Shown here in pieces: positions 1 to 8,870 of a DNA stretch of 39,069 nt. Source of the stretch: Candidatus Cloacimonadota bacterium. Its GTDB lineage: Bacteria > Cloacimonadota > Cloacimonadia > Cloacimonadales > Cloacimonadaceae. Each line of letters begins with the position of its first letter. Positions within the stretch are counted from its first letter, which is position 1. The notes beneath the pieces are model-generated. The model was not told where the DNA came from and ran no database searches. It saw only the letters and a program-made list of their open reading frames with translations. Location of the stretch: contig JAJBAW010000024.1 in assembly GCA_020532545.1 (NCBI GenBank), forward strand, positions 1 to 39,069, read 5' to 3'. Both the position numbers and the translations under genes were made by a program.

Positions 1-25
1 TTCGAGCTTATATTCTTTGTTTTTG

Positions 26-62
26 ATCCGTGTTGATCCGTTTAATCCGCTAAATCCGTGTA
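26..62. repeat. 9-nt-periodic ATCCGTG repeat
   Basis: ATCCG begins at 26, 36, 45 and 54, giving steps of 10, 9 and 9 bases. The same style of 9-nt periodicity (ATCYGTGNN) recurs at 26175-26210, 37000-37026 (opposite strand) and 37233-37259, always between genes. The function is unknown to me. Confidence 0.6.
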
Positions 63-126
63 ACTATTCAATAAACTACAGCACCCAGTACTGCCCATAT
101 AAAAATGGGGGGATGCCTGCAAAATC

Positions 127-150
127 GTGTAAACGCTGTCTTCAGACGGC
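127..150. repeat. Palindromic repeat copy (GTCTTCAGAC family)
   Basis: This is a single intergenic copy of the dispersed palindrome whose core is GCTGTCTTCAGACGGC. The arms pair through seven positions with one T/G wobble. It belongs to the family described at 18452-18717. Confidence 0.7.
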
Positions 151-228
151 CTGGGAAATCTGAATCCTCATCCCCTGAAGGTGTTTGTGGATTATGACCA
201 TCCACCTTTGCTGCATCGGATCAGGGCA

Positions 229-307
229 GTAGGGGCCTTGGGCCGAACGCCCAAATGCAAGGTATGATCAACGGGGTGTTTTCGGGCGTTCAGCCCAACG
301 CCCCTAC
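229..307. repeat. 24-bp inverted repeat, 31-nt spacer
   Basis: The arm at 229-252 is complementary to 284-307 at 22 of 24 positions; the arms begin GTAGGGGC and end GCCCCTAC. The transcript could form a long GC-rich hairpin. No T-run follows on either strand, so it does not look like a simple intrinsic terminator. It resembles the kind of mobile intergenic palindrome seen in many bacterial genomes. Confidence 0.75.
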
Positions 308-354
308 ATTGGACAGTCTCCCAGCCAAGCTTTTACCCTCCCTGAAGATTTTGC

Positions 355-382
355 TTGACACCCTGCGCCTTTACACAGGAAT
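355..382 (+). promoter_or_regulatory. Candidate sigma-70-type promoter
   Basis: A consensus -35 box, TTGACA, lies at 355-360. Sixteen bases later is a weak -10 candidate, AGGAAT, at 377-382, which would give a leader of about 40 nt before the TTG start at 430. The assignment rests mainly on the -35 match and on similar TTGACA boxes ahead of other transcription units in this window. Confidence 0.35.
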
Positions 383-429
383 CTGACTGATAATTGTTTA
401 CGAATCTTAAAATACTATAGGAGTACAGT

Positions 430-1707
430 TTGAAGATAGATTTTACCACGCAAAGCCTTAAGATCGCGCTCCTTTTGCTGCTTTTGGGGCTGCTCTGCAC
501 CGGACTTTCGGCTGAGCTTCTGATCCCGATGGATCGCACGCAAAGCAATCACCTCAAAGCCTATGGTGTTGCTTTTGCCGGGCTGAAAGAGCAGATGGTG
601 GTAAAGTGGCTGTTAAATTACCGGGGTGGCAGTTTTCTGCTGCCTTCCGAGCCCTCCATCATCGCCATTTGCAATATCCGCGGAGTCCGTTATGAGACTG
701 TGACTTCCGCTGATGTAGCCGCTATCAGCCTGGAGATTCAGGAAGCGAATATGGAGATAATCACTCTGGAAAAAGAGCCCAAAATCGCGGTGTATATCCC
801 GCCCAATACTCTGCCTTGGGACGATGCGGTTTCGATGGCTCTCGAGTATGCCGAGATTGATTATGACCGGCTTTGGGACGATGAAGTGCTGACAGGCAAA
901 CTCAACGATTATGACTGGCTGCATCTGCATCACGAAGATTTTACCGGACAATTTGGCAAGTTTTACGGTTCTTACCGCCATATCGAGTGGTATCAGACCG
1001 ATGTGCGAGTCAACGAAGCCATGGCAGCAAAATTCGGCTATGACAAGGTCTGGCAGCTCAAGCATGCCGTGGCGGAAAAGATCCGGGAATTTGTAGTTTC
1101 CGGCGGTTTTCTCTTTGCCATGTGTGCAGCTACGGACACCTTCGATATCGCCATGGCTGCCAGAGGTATAGATATAGTGGATGCCGTGATCGATGGCGAT
1201 GGCATCGACCCCCAATACCAGAGCAAACTGGATTATGAGCGCTGTTTCGCTTTTGAAGATTTCAAGCTCAAAACCAATCCCTTTGAATATGAATTTTCCG
1301 ATATAGACGCCAGTGATTACAGCCGTTTACGCGGTGCTGAGGGTGACTACTTCCAGCTCTTTGACTTTTCGGCAAAATATGACCCCGTACCCACTATGCT
1401 TACTCAGTGTCATACCAATATCATCGATGGCTTTTTGGGGCAAACCACCTCATTTTTCCGGGATAAGGTCAAGAAAAGCGTGATTATCCTGGCCGAAGTG
1501 CCGAATCAGAGCGATGTGAAATACATCCACGGCAATATCGGCAAGGGCACCTTCACCTTTTATGGCGGTCACGATCCGGAGGATTATCAGCACATGGTGG
1601 GAGACCCGGAGACCGTATTGGACCTGCATAAAAGTTCCCCCGGTTACCGCTTGATTCTCAACAACGTGCTCTTTCCCGCTGCGGAAAAGAAAAAGCTGAA
1701 GACTTGA
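430..1707 (+). CDS. Secreted 'asparagine synthetase B'-type GATase-like protein
   Basis: The product has 425 residues. The start is TTG at 430, with AGGAG at 419-423 six bases upstream. A hydrophobic N-terminus (about residues 10-28, ending in an Ala-rich site) suggests export. The motifs LLIPMDRTQSNHLKAYG and LLNYRGGSF match a Bacteroidota family usually annotated asparagine synthetase B. However, I see neither the N-terminal Cys nucleophile nor the ATP-pyrophosphatase domain of true AsnB. The centre, with VSGGFLFAMCAATDT and Cys232 in a nucleophile-elbow-like position, resembles a class-I glutamine amidotransferase or ThuA-like fold. The substrate is unknown. It heads a plus-strand run in which the next gene, an MCE protein, begins 18 bp downstream, so an envelope-linked role is possible. 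Confidence 0.7.
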   Translation: MKIDFTTQSLKIALLLLLLGLLCTGLSAELLIPMDRTQSNHLKAYGVAFAGLKEQMVVKWLLNYRGGSFLLPSEPSIIAICNIRGVRYETVTSADVAAISLEIQEANMEIITLEKEPKIAVYIPPNTLPWDDAVSMALEYAEIDYDRLWDDEVLTGKLNDYDWLHLHHEDFTGQFGKFYGSYRHIEWYQTDVRVNEAMAAKFGYDKVWQLKHAVAEKIREFVVSGGFLFAMCAATDTFDIAMAARGIDIVDAVIDGDGIDPQYQSKLDYERCFAFEDFKLKTNPFEYEFSDIDASDYSRLRGAEGDYFQLFDFSAKYDPVPTMLTQCHTNIIDGFLGQTTSFFRDKVKKSVIILAEVPNQSDVKYIHGNIGKGTFTFYGGHDPEDYQHMVGDPETVLDLHKSSPGYRLILNNVLFPAAEKKKLKT

Positions 1708-1725
1708 AGAGAAGAAGGAAGAATC

Positions 1726-2625
1726 GTGGCAAAGTTTTATAAGCATCTGCGCAGCACCAGGATCAAAACCGGCCTCTGGACTCTGGCGATCTTTCTCATC
1801 CTTTTCTTTGGCTATTTTTGGCTGACAAACCGTCTGGATATGAAGGCACAGCAAAACCTCAGAGTACTTTTTAGCGATGTGATCGGCCTGGAAACGGGAG
1901 ATAAGATCATGTTTCGCGGCATGGAAGCTGGCAGGGTAAAGACTGTGAGCATGCACGAAGGCGGCATTTTGGTGGCGGGCAAAATCTCCACAGAAATTAA
2001 GATTCCAGTGGGCAGCAGATTTTATATCGAAGACAGCTTGATGGGCAGTAAAAGCCTGAATATCCAGCCCGCAGCCAGCAGCGAATACTTGGATCTCACC
2101 CAAGTCCAGAGGGGAGAAAAGCCTTCTGGAATGATGAGCATCATCGCCAAAGCCACCGAGCTTTTGTCCCGGCTGGATGGCATCCTGGCCGATGTGGGTG
2201 CAGAAGGCGGCCTCATCGACCAAGGCGAACTGCTCTTGAAAGACAGCAGCAGCACCATGCGCAATGCCAACCGCACGATTACGGAGCTCAAGGGCAGTAT
2301 CTACACCGCTATCGGCAGAGTGGATTCCCTGACCCTGCAGGTAAGCAGATTCGTCGCCGAAAACAGAGAGCCGCTGCAGGAAAGCATCGCGCTTACTCCG
2401 GCAGTGCTGGGCAAAGTAAACAGCGCTCTGGATAGCCTGAGCGTGCTTTCTGCCAAGCTGAATCACAGCGCAAATGCTCTTGCCACCGGTCAGGGTAGCG
2501 CGGGTAAACTGCTGAACGAAGACGATTTGTATGAAAAGCTACTCAATTCCATCGATAAACTCGATGCCCTGATTGCTGATATCAAGGCGAATCCCCGTAA
2601 ATACGTGAAACTCTCAATCTTTTAG
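1726..2625 (+). CDS. MCE/MlaD-family lipid-transport protein
   Basis: The product has 299 residues with a GTG start at 1726 preceded by a GAAGGAAG Shine-Dalgarno. One N-terminal transmembrane helix (about 15-34) anchors it in the inner membrane. An MCE domain follows at about 44-125, with the typical VIGLETGDKIMFRGMEAGRV segment. The rest, about 135-299, is predicted helical or coiled with Ser/Leu-rich heptads, as in proteins that build a periplasmic tunnel. MCE proteins are the substrate-binding part of Mla-type ABC systems that move phospholipids between membranes. No MlaE permease or MlaF ATPase gene is present in this window, so its partners lie elsewhere. It sits 6 bp ahead of a large outer-membrane-type protein, which may be functionally linked. 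Confidence 0.88.
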   Translation: MAKFYKHLRSTRIKTGLWTLAIFLILFFGYFWLTNRLDMKAQQNLRVLFSDVIGLETGDKIMFRGMEAGRVKTVSMHEGGILVAGKISTEIKIPVGSRFYIEDSLMGSKSLNIQPAASSEYLDLTQVQRGEKPSGMMSIIAKATELLSRLDGILADVGAEGGLIDQGELLLKDSSSTMRNANRTITELKGSIYTAIGRVDSLTLQVSRFVAENREPLQESIALTPAVLGKVNSALDSLSVLSAKLNHSANALATGQGSAGKLLNEDDLYEKLLNSIDKLDALIADIKANPRKYVKLSIF

Positions 2626-2631
2626 GATTTT

Positions 2632-5600
2632 ATGAAAAAACTACTCATCGCCATCCTGCTCCTGATTCAAGGGCTGCTGTGTGCCCAGACTTTTGGACAA
2701 AACAAGGTAAACGCCACGGCCCAGGATTGGTCTGTGCTCAAAACCATGCACTTTGATATCTATTTCCCCCGCGGTGAAGATGATTTTGGCAAAACCGCCG
2801 CCTTGATGGCAGAGGAAATCTACTATTATCTCAAGCAGGATCTGAAGTATCCGGTGGTCAGCCGCATCCCGATCATATTTTATGCCACCCGCACCGAATT
2901 TCAGGTGACCAACATCATCTATCCCTTGCTTTCAGAGGGCGTTGGCGGCTTTACAGAGAGCCTGCACAACCGCGTGGTGGTACCCTTTGACGGCAGCTAT
3001 AGCAATCTTGAGGAGCTGCTGACGCATGAGCTGACCCATGCTTACGTAAATGCCCTGGACGACAGGATTACCAATGCCATTCAGGCTCTGCGCCCCACCG
3101 CCTTTCCGTTCTGGTTTTCGGAAGGCTTGCCAGAATTCCTTTCTATAGGTGGCGAAGATGAGTATAACAACATGTTCATTCTGGACATGGTGCTAAATGA
3201 CAATCTGCCCAAAATCGAATATCTCGGTGGCTATCTGGCCTACCGCCTGGGTGAGAGCTTTCTGAGCTATATAGCCGATACTTATGGGCGTGAAAAGGTG
3301 AGCGAATACTTTTACTCTTTGCGCACCATGCGAAGCTTGGAAGAAGCGACCAAACGCGTATTTGGTATCAAATTTGAAGAGCTGGAATCGCGCTGGCACT
3401 ATCAGCTCAAGCGTGATTACTTTCCCGCTATCAATACCCACAAAATCCCCCAGGAAGTCTATGAACGCCGTACTGATCACAAAAAAGACGGCTCTTACTT
3501 CAATTTCTCGCCCCGCTTTTCTCCAGACGGCTCGCGCTATGCCTATTTTTCCAATGCCGGAGCCCGCTATAGCATCTGGATGGGTAGCACTCACGGCATC
3601 TCCAAAGCCAAAAAGATCATCACCGGCGAAGCCAGCGGGAAAATGGAAGAATTCTACTATATGCGCAGCAACCTGAGCTGGTTTCCCGATGGCAAGCGCA
3701 TAGCTTTCAGCGCCAAAACCGCAGATGGAGACAGGATTCACATCCTGGATATGGACAAGCGCAAGATCGTGCGCACACTGGATATTCCCCAGCTTCGCTC
3801 TATCTTTGAAGTGGATGTAGCTCCCGATGGCAAACAGATCGTGCTCAGCGCCCAAAGGCAAATGCAGACCGATCTGTACCTCTATGACCTTGAGACAGAG
3901 GAGCTGCAGCAGCTTACCGACGATAGCTTTTACGATGCCCAGCCCCGCTTTTCTCCGGATGGCAAGCGCATAGCTTTCAGCTCCCAGCGCGATGAAATCC
4001 CCGGATCAAAGCGTTATGGCTATTTTGCCAATACCAGCCACGATATCTTTGAGTATCTTCTGGATGAAGACCTCATTATGCAGATCACCAAAGAGCCTTT
4101 TGATTGCACACAGCCCTTCTATGTAGATTCCGGCTCCAAACTGGCTTTCGTCTCCGCCCGCGATGAGATCACGAACTATGAAATTCTGGACTTTGAGCAG
4201 CAGCAGATCGCGCCTCTGACCCAGGTCCTGGCGGGCACCTTCAATGGGGATATCTCGCAGGATTCAAATTATCTCTTGATTTCAAATTACTTTGACGGCG
4301 CCTGGGACCTCTTCTTTGGCAATAACCCTCTAAAGGATCTGGAATATCGGCCTTACCCCCAGGCTACTATCTATGAGCAGCAGTATGACCTGCTGGATAG
4401 GGTGAATTTTGCCGAGCTCGACCGCTATGGCATCATCGGAAAGAAAACCCTGCCCAAGAGTGGTGGCAGCATCCAGGACGCCCGTCGCCCCTTCCTCAGC
4501 GGCTTTGAACCAGCGGTTCCGGATACCACTTTGATCGCCACAAACTACGGTTGGGACTCCCGTCCAGAGGAAAATGCCCAGAACCCGCCTGAAATCCGCA
4601 AATACAGACCCCGCTTTGCAGTGAATAGTCTATGGGGTGGCATGGCATATTCCAGTGCCTATGGCGCTGTGGGCAGCATTGAACTGGGAATGAGCGATCT
4701 GATGGGCGATCATGGCATTGGCGTGAGCCTGGGCCTCAGCGATAAACTGGAAGAGACTAATCTGGTGCTGTCCTATCTCTATTTGAAGCGCAGAATAGAC
4801 TGGGGCATTGGGGTTTACAATCTTTACGATGAAACCTACCTGCGCTATTACAAGCCCGAAGGCAGCGACTATTTTCGCATCCGCCAACGCCAAACCGGAT
4901 TGTACGGACTGGCGCGTTACCCCTTCAGCCGCTTTTCCCGCGTTGAATTTGACAATATGCTCTATGAGTATGAGCTCCATCAAGACTATCTGCCTCATGT
5001 GAATGTGGAGGCAGGACATTGGTATAATGACGTTTATCAATCCAGCGACATAGCCTATGCTCCAGGTCTCAGTCTGGTCTATGACAACGCCCTATATGGC
5101 TCCACCGGGCCGCTTTTGGGATTCCGCGGCGTCTATACCATCCGTAAAAGCTTTGCCAAAACAGACCTGGATTACCTCACGAACTATATCGATCTGCGCA
5201 AATACATCCTCTTCAGCCGGCGCTACAGCGTAGCTCTGAGAGCCAATGCCGCCATCAGCACCGGTTCCAGCCCGGATCGTTTTGCTTTGGGCGGCTATTA
5301 TGGCGTGCGGGCTTTGGATTACAATCTGGCCGGCAATCGAAAAGTTTTGACCAGCGCGGAATTGCGCTTTCCCCTCTTGGACTATATATCCATAGCTTTC
5401 CCCATCCCCCTGGCCTTGAGCAATATCCGCGGCTCAGCCTATGTGGATATGGGCGCGGTATGGGACAACGATGAGAAGTTCAGAAGCTCTATCGATGGGC
5501 GTCTGGAAGATATCAAGCTGGGTTATGGATTTGGCCCCAGATTTAACCTGGGCTATTTTGTTTTGAAGCTGGATGTTTCCTGGCTTACCGATCTTTCCAG

Positions 5601-5646
5601 GATCAGCAAACCGCAGATCTATCTAAGTTTATCTGAAGATTTTTAA
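2632..5646 (+). CDS. Peptidase-MA/TolB-propeller/outer-membrane barrel protein
   Basis: This 1004-residue exported protein has a clear signal peptide (about 1-19). Domain 1 (about 30-270) is a gluzincin-like metallopeptidase: HELTH at 132-136 supplies two zinc ligands and the catalytic Glu, and EGLPE at 164-168 supplies the candidate third ligand. Domain 2 (about 285-560) contains PD40/TolB-like propeller blades, including RFSPDGSRYAYFS, WFPDGKRIAFSAK, RFSPDGKRIAFSSQ and KLAFVSARDE. Domain 3 (about 665-1004) is an Omp85/surface-antigen-like beta-barrel ending in Phe, as outer-membrane barrels usually do. A protein of this kind would sit in the outer membrane with its protease and propeller in the periplasm. 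The substrate is unknown. It directly follows the MCE gene with a 6-bp gap. Confidence 0.85.
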   Translation: MKKLLIAILLLIQGLLCAQTFGQNKVNATAQDWSVLKTMHFDIYFPRGEDDFGKTAALMAEEIYYYLKQDLKYPVVSRIPIIFYATRTEFQVTNIIYPLLSEGVGGFTESLHNRVVVPFDGSYSNLEELLTHELTHAYVNALDDRITNAIQALRPTAFPFWFSEGLPEFLSIGGEDEYNNMFILDMVLNDNLPKIEYLGGYLAYRLGESFLSYIADTYGREKVSEYFYSLRTMRSLEEATKRVFGIKFEELESRWHYQLKRDYFPAINTHKIPQEVYERRTDHKKDGSYFNFSPRFSPDGSRYAYFSNAGARYSIWMGSTHGISKAKKIITGEASGKMEEFYYMRSNLSWFPDGKRIAFSAKTADGDRIHILDMDKRKIVRTLDIPQLRSIFEVDVAPDGKQIVLSAQRQMQTDLYLYDLETEELQQLTDDSFYDAQPRFSPDGKRIAFSSQRDEIPGSKRYGYFANTSHDIFEYLLDEDLIMQITKEPFDCTQPFYVDSGSKLAFVSARDEITNYEILDFEQQQIAPLTQVLAGTFNGDISQDSNYLLISNYFDGAWDLFFGNNPLKDLEYRPYPQATIYEQQYDLLDRVNFAELDRYGIIGKKTLPKSGGSIQDARRPFLSGFEPAVPDTTLIATNYGWDSRPEENAQNPPEIRKYRPRFAVNSLWGGMAYSSAYGAVGSIELGMSDLMGDHGIGVSLGLSDKLEETNLVLSYLYLKRRIDWGIGVYNLYDETYLRYYKPEGSDYFRIRQRQTGLYGLARYPFSRFSRVEFDNMLYEYELHQDYLPHVNVEAGHWYNDVYQSSDIAYAPGLSLVYDNALYGSTGPLLGFRGVYTIRKSFAKTDLDYLTNYIDLRKYILFSRRYSVALRANAAISTGSSPDRFALGGYYGVRALDYNLAGNRKVLTSAELRFPLLDYISIAFPIPLALSNIRGSAYVDMGAVWDNDEKFRSSIDGRLEDIKLGYGFGPRFNLGYFVLKLDVSWLTDLSRISKPQIYLSLSEDF

Positions 5647-5669
5647 GTACAATCATAAAAGGAGTAACC

Positions 5670-7148
5670 ATGAAAATCGATGTAAGCCGCAAATTGCCGG
5701 AGCACCTCGAAACCCTGGTCTTATTACAGGAAGAAAATGCCGAAATCAAGAGTACCGAGGTCCTCAGCGAGGAATTGGCAGAAACCATAAATGACTTTTG
5801 CGCCTTGGAAGAGTTTAGCTTCAAAGATGGAGCCATTAAGAGCTTTACCCGGCTGGTGCACAAAAAGAGACAGCTTATCATCCTCTGCGGAGTGGGCGAA
5901 CACAAGAAAAAGGAAAGCTACAAGCTGCGTAATCACATAGCCAATAGCCTGCGCGAAGCCACACGCTGCAAAGCCCGCACAGTATTTCTCATGTTTGACT
6001 TTGATACAGGTATCCCGGAAGTGCAATTGGGCCATCTGCTCGCAGAATCCGCTCTTTTAACTGCCTATAAATTCAATAAATATCGCAGTTCCGATCCCGT
6101 GCATGAGATCGAGAACCTGCATCTGATCTATTCTGCCAAGACCAATCGCCATCTCAATCGGGGCATTTTGGAAGGACGCATCTTTGCCGATGCTGTGATC
6201 CTGGCCCGTGATCTGGTAAATGAACCCGCCAATGTGATCAATCCTGAAGCTCTGGCCGAACATGCCAAGAAGGCAGCTCTGCAATATGGTTTCTCCATCG
6301 ATATCTACTCTATGGACAAGATCAGACGCCTGAAGATGGAAGCGTTTTTGGCCGTGGGCAAGGGTTCTGCAAGTGAGCCCAAACTGATCATCATGCGTTA
6401 CAACGGCAATCCGGACAAGAAGAGCAAGCTTACCGCTCTGGTGGGCAAAGGCCTCACCTTTGACACCGGAGGCTACAGCATCAAGCCCACAAACGGTATG
6501 CTGAGCATGAAAAGCGATATGGGCGGAGCGGCTGCCGTGATCGGTGCCTTTAGCGCCATCGCCACCCTCAAGCTCAAGGTAAATGTGATCGGCGTAATCG
6601 CTGCTGCCGAAAACATGATCAGCTCTGCAGCCTATCGCCCCGGAGATATCCTCACCTCCATGTCCGGCAAGACCATCGAAGTCGTAAACACCGATGCCGA
6701 AGGCCGGCTGACTTTGGTGGATGCCGTACATTATGCTATTGACAAAGAAAAGGCAGATCGGGTCCTGGATATTGCCACGCTCACCGGTGCCGCTGTGGCA
6801 GCTTTGGGCAAGGATTACTCCGCTGTGCTGGGCAATGACGATGCCTGGCTGACCAAACTGAGTGACGCCTCCAATTTATGTGGAGAAAAGCTCTGGAAAA
6901 TGCCTCTGCATGAGCCCTATATGGATCTCATCAAATCCGACGTGGCAGATCTGAAGAACTCCGGCGGACCTCTGGCCGGATGCATCACCGCCGCACTCTT
7001 TATCCGGGAATTTGTGCAGGATAAGCCCTGGATTCACATCGATATAGCCGGTAGTTCAATGCGCGACAAGGTGAATGGCATTGATAGCCTCGGAGCCACA
7101 GGAGTGGGTGTGCGCCTGCTCGTGAACCTCTTGCGCAGCATGGAATAG
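5670..7148 (+). CDS. Leucyl aminopeptidase (M17 family)
   Basis: The 492-residue protein is a cytosolic M17 metallo-aminopeptidase that releases N-terminal residues, Leu preferred, from peptides. All hallmark residues are present. The metal ligands are Lys260, Asp265, Asp283, Asp342 and Glu344, the last two within NTDAEGRL. The catalytic pair is Lys272 and Arg346. Spacing between these positions equals that of E. coli PepA (K270, D275, D293, D352, E354), shifted by ten. The ATG at 5670 follows AAGGAG. The N-terminal ~160 residues form the macro-like oligomerisation domain. It lies between the outer-membrane protein gene and the zinc importer genes; a zinc-dependent peptidase beside a zinc importer is suggestive but not proof of co-regulation. 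Confidence 0.97.
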   Translation: MKIDVSRKLPEHLETLVLLQEENAEIKSTEVLSEELAETINDFCALEEFSFKDGAIKSFTRLVHKKRQLIILCGVGEHKKKESYKLRNHIANSLREATRCKARTVFLMFDFDTGIPEVQLGHLLAESALLTAYKFNKYRSSDPVHEIENLHLIYSAKTNRHLNRGILEGRIFADAVILARDLVNEPANVINPEALAEHAKKAALQYGFSIDIYSMDKIRRLKMEAFLAVGKGSASEPKLIIMRYNGNPDKKSKLTALVGKGLTFDTGGYSIKPTNGMLSMKSDMGGAAAVIGAFSAIATLKLKVNVIGVIAAAENMISSAAYRPGDILTSMSGKTIEVVNTDAEGRLTLVDAVHYAIDKEKADRVLDIATLTGAAVAALGKDYSAVLGNDDAWLTKLSDASNLCGEKLWKMPLHEPYMDLIKSDVADLKNSGGPLAGCITAALFIREFVQDKPWIHIDIAGSSMRDKVNGIDSLGATGVGVRLLVNLLRSME

Positions 7149-7170
7149 TAGCTTAAATTTGAAAGCCGTG

Positions 7171-7190
7171 TCTGGCAGAACGCTGCCGGA
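7171..7190 (+). other. Hairpin in the znuA leader
   Basis: TCTGGCAG at 7171-7178 can pair with CTGCCGGA at 7183-7190 around an AACG loop, giving eight pairs with one wobble. It lies ten bases upstream of the znuA Shine-Dalgarno. It could be a processing or attenuation element. It does not match a Zur box I recognise, and it has no T-run. Confidence 0.35.
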
Positions 7191-7212
7191 TGCTGCTCTC
7201 AGGAGAAAATAT

Positions 7213-8142
7213 ATGAAGAAAATCGCTTTATTTATCGCTCTACTTAGCATCTTTGGAGCCGGCTGCAAACAGGCGCCCAAGCAGCAGGAGCAGGAGCAGA
7301 AGCCTCTGATCCTCACCTCCATCTATCCTTACGAACTGCTGGTCAAACAATTGGTGGGAGATGCCATTCAGGTGCGCAGCCTCATCCCGCCCACGGCCTC
7401 CGTGCATAGCTATAGCCCGCAACCCTCGGATCTCAGCGATCTGCACAAAGCCGATCTGATCATCACAAACGGCCTGGGCCTGGAGGCCATGATCGAGCAA
7501 AACCTGAGCATCATGAAAGACAAGCATCTGGTCTGTGCAGAGCTTTTGTACGACAGCATTGCCCTGGATTCTTTGAACCAGGTGCGCGACAATCTCATGC
7601 ATCAGCATGAAACAGAAGAAGAACATCATGAGCACATAGGTGCAGATCCGCATCTGTGGACCTCTATTCAGATGATGAGCAAGCTGAGCACCAAGATCAA
7701 GAATGAACTGGTCACCCGTTTTACGGATTATGCGCCTTTGATCAACCACAATTATGAGCTGATGCAAGCGGAATTGAAGCAGGCGGATGAACAGATCAAG
7801 CGCGAACGCGCCGAGCTGCAGCAGCCCGCTTTGGTGACCTATCACAATAGCTTTCATTACTTTACCAGGGATTATGACATCGAATATCTGGGCTGGGTGC
7901 AAAGCTCTCCCGGCAAAGAACCCAGTGCCCGAGAACTAACTAAATTAGGTGGCAAAATCCGCGCCCATGGCGTGAAAGCCATCTTCATCGAGCCGCAACA
8001 AAACCCGAAATCCGCCCAGGTCCTGGCCAAAGAATATGGACTTAAGCTTTATACCCTGGATCCCATCGGCGCAAGCCTGAAAGTGAAGACCATCGCAGAA
8101 CTGATCCTGGCAAATTGGGCTGCCATGAAACAGGCTTTTTAA
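7213..8142 (+). CDS. Zinc ABC transporter substrate-binding lipoprotein ZnuA
   Basis: I choose the ATG at 7213, which has AGGAG seven bases upstream, over an upstream in-frame TTG at 7159. This gives 309 residues with a lipoprotein signal whose lipobox ends FGAGC. His65 (in SVHSYSPQPSDL), His147 (DPHLWTS), His211 (TYHNSFHYF) and Asp283 (TLDPIG) match the metal ligands of cluster A-I solute-binding proteins; E. coli ZnuA has H60, H143, H207 and D279. A His/Glu-rich loop (HQHETEEEHHEHIG) just before His147 is typical of zinc rather than manganese binders. It is the first of three consecutive znu genes, and its TAA shares a base with the ATG of znuC. Confidence 0.95.
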   Translation: MKKIALFIALLSIFGAGCKQAPKQQEQEQKPLILTSIYPYELLVKQLVGDAIQVRSLIPPTASVHSYSPQPSDLSDLHKADLIITNGLGLEAMIEQNLSIMKDKHLVCAELLYDSIALDSLNQVRDNLMHQHETEEEHHEHIGADPHLWTSIQMMSKLSTKIKNELVTRFTDYAPLINHNYELMQAELKQADEQIKRERAELQQPALVTYHNSFHYFTRDYDIEYLGWVQSSPGKEPSARELTKLGGKIRAHGVKAIFIEPQQNPKSAQVLAKEYGLKLYTLDPIGASLKVKTIAELILANWAAMKQAF

Positions 8143-8870
8143 TGATTAGTTTCAAGGACCTGCAGTACCACATTGCCAATAAAACCATCCTCGAGGATAT
8201 CAATCTTGAGATCCCGGATGGTGTGTTTGCCGCGATTATCGGACCCAATGGAGCCGGTAAATCCACCTTGATCAAGCTGCTTTTGGGGATGATCGAGATG
8301 CAGGAAGGCAGCATCATGATAGACGGCAGCTCTCAAAAGAAATGGTTGAAGGCGAACAGCTTTGGCTATTTGCCGCAACGAGAAGAATTTGACCGCAGCT
8401 TTCCTGCCACAGCCCGGGATATCGTACTGATGGGCATGGCCGGCACTCTGCCTTGGGGCCGGCGCTTCACCAAAGAGCACGAAGCCAAAGCCCTGGAAGT
8501 GATGCACATGTGCGGAATCGGGGAAAAGGCAGGAGCTCAGATCGGCAGCCTTTCCGGCGGTGAATATCAGCGTGTACTGCTGGCTCGCGCCATCCTCACA
8601 GACAGCAAATACCTGATTTTGGACGAACCTGAGGCCGGCATCGATCGCCCCGGAGTCACCAGTTTCTTCAAACTGCTGCAAAAGTTCAATGAAGCTGGCA
8701 AGACCATCATCACAGTCTCCCATGATCTGCACACCCTCTCCAAATTCTGCACGTTTCTGATCTGCCTGAACCGGCGTTTACACTGTCACAACAACGCCGA
8801 ACTGATCAATGCGGAAGTCATTCGCAATACATTTGGCGATAGCGTGCGCCTCATCGAAAAGGAATACTGA
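8142..8870 (+). CDS. Zinc ABC transporter ATPase ZnuC
   Basis: The product has 242 residues from the ATG at 8142, which overlaps the znuA stop as TAATG and implies translational coupling. An in-frame TTG at 8115 lies inside znuA and is unlikely. Walker A is GPNGAGKS at 34-41, the signature LSGGE starts at residue 137, and Walker B runs LILDEPEAGID with Asp161-Glu162. The switch His lies in ITVSHDLH. It energises zinc uptake through ZnuB at the cytoplasmic face of the inner membrane. It is of normal length for the family. Confidence 0.95.
   Translation: MISFKDLQYHIANKTILEDINLEIPDGVFAAIIGPNGAGKSTLIKLLLGMIEMQEGSIMIDGSSQKKWLKANSFGYLPQREEFDRSFPATARDIVLMGMAGTLPWGRRFTKEHEAKALEVMHMCGIGEKAGAQIGSLSGGEYQRVLLARAILTDSKYLILDEPEAGIDRPGVTSFFKLLQKFNEAGKTIITVSHDLHTLSKFCTFLICLNRRLHCHNNAELINAEVIRNTFGDSVRLIEKEY

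Larger units (their letters stand above)
1..429. other. Intergenic region upstream of the first gene
   Basis: I see no credible gene in these 429 bases. The region holds a 9-10-nt-periodic ATCCG stretch near its left end, one copy of the GCTGTCTTCAGACGGC palindrome, a 24-bp imperfect inverted repeat, and a TTGACA box that probably belongs to the promoter of the gene starting at 430. The left edge is the window boundary, so an upstream gene could end just outside. Confidence 0.7.

Noticed and set aside
7171-7190. Zur operator upstream of znuA
   Set aside because: The inverted repeat is GC-rich and hairpin-like; it does not resemble the AT-rich Zur boxes I know.
7159-7212. N-terminal extension of ZnuA from TTG at 7159
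   Set aside because: The ATG at 7213 has a better ribosome-binding site and puts the lipoprotein signal at the N-terminus.
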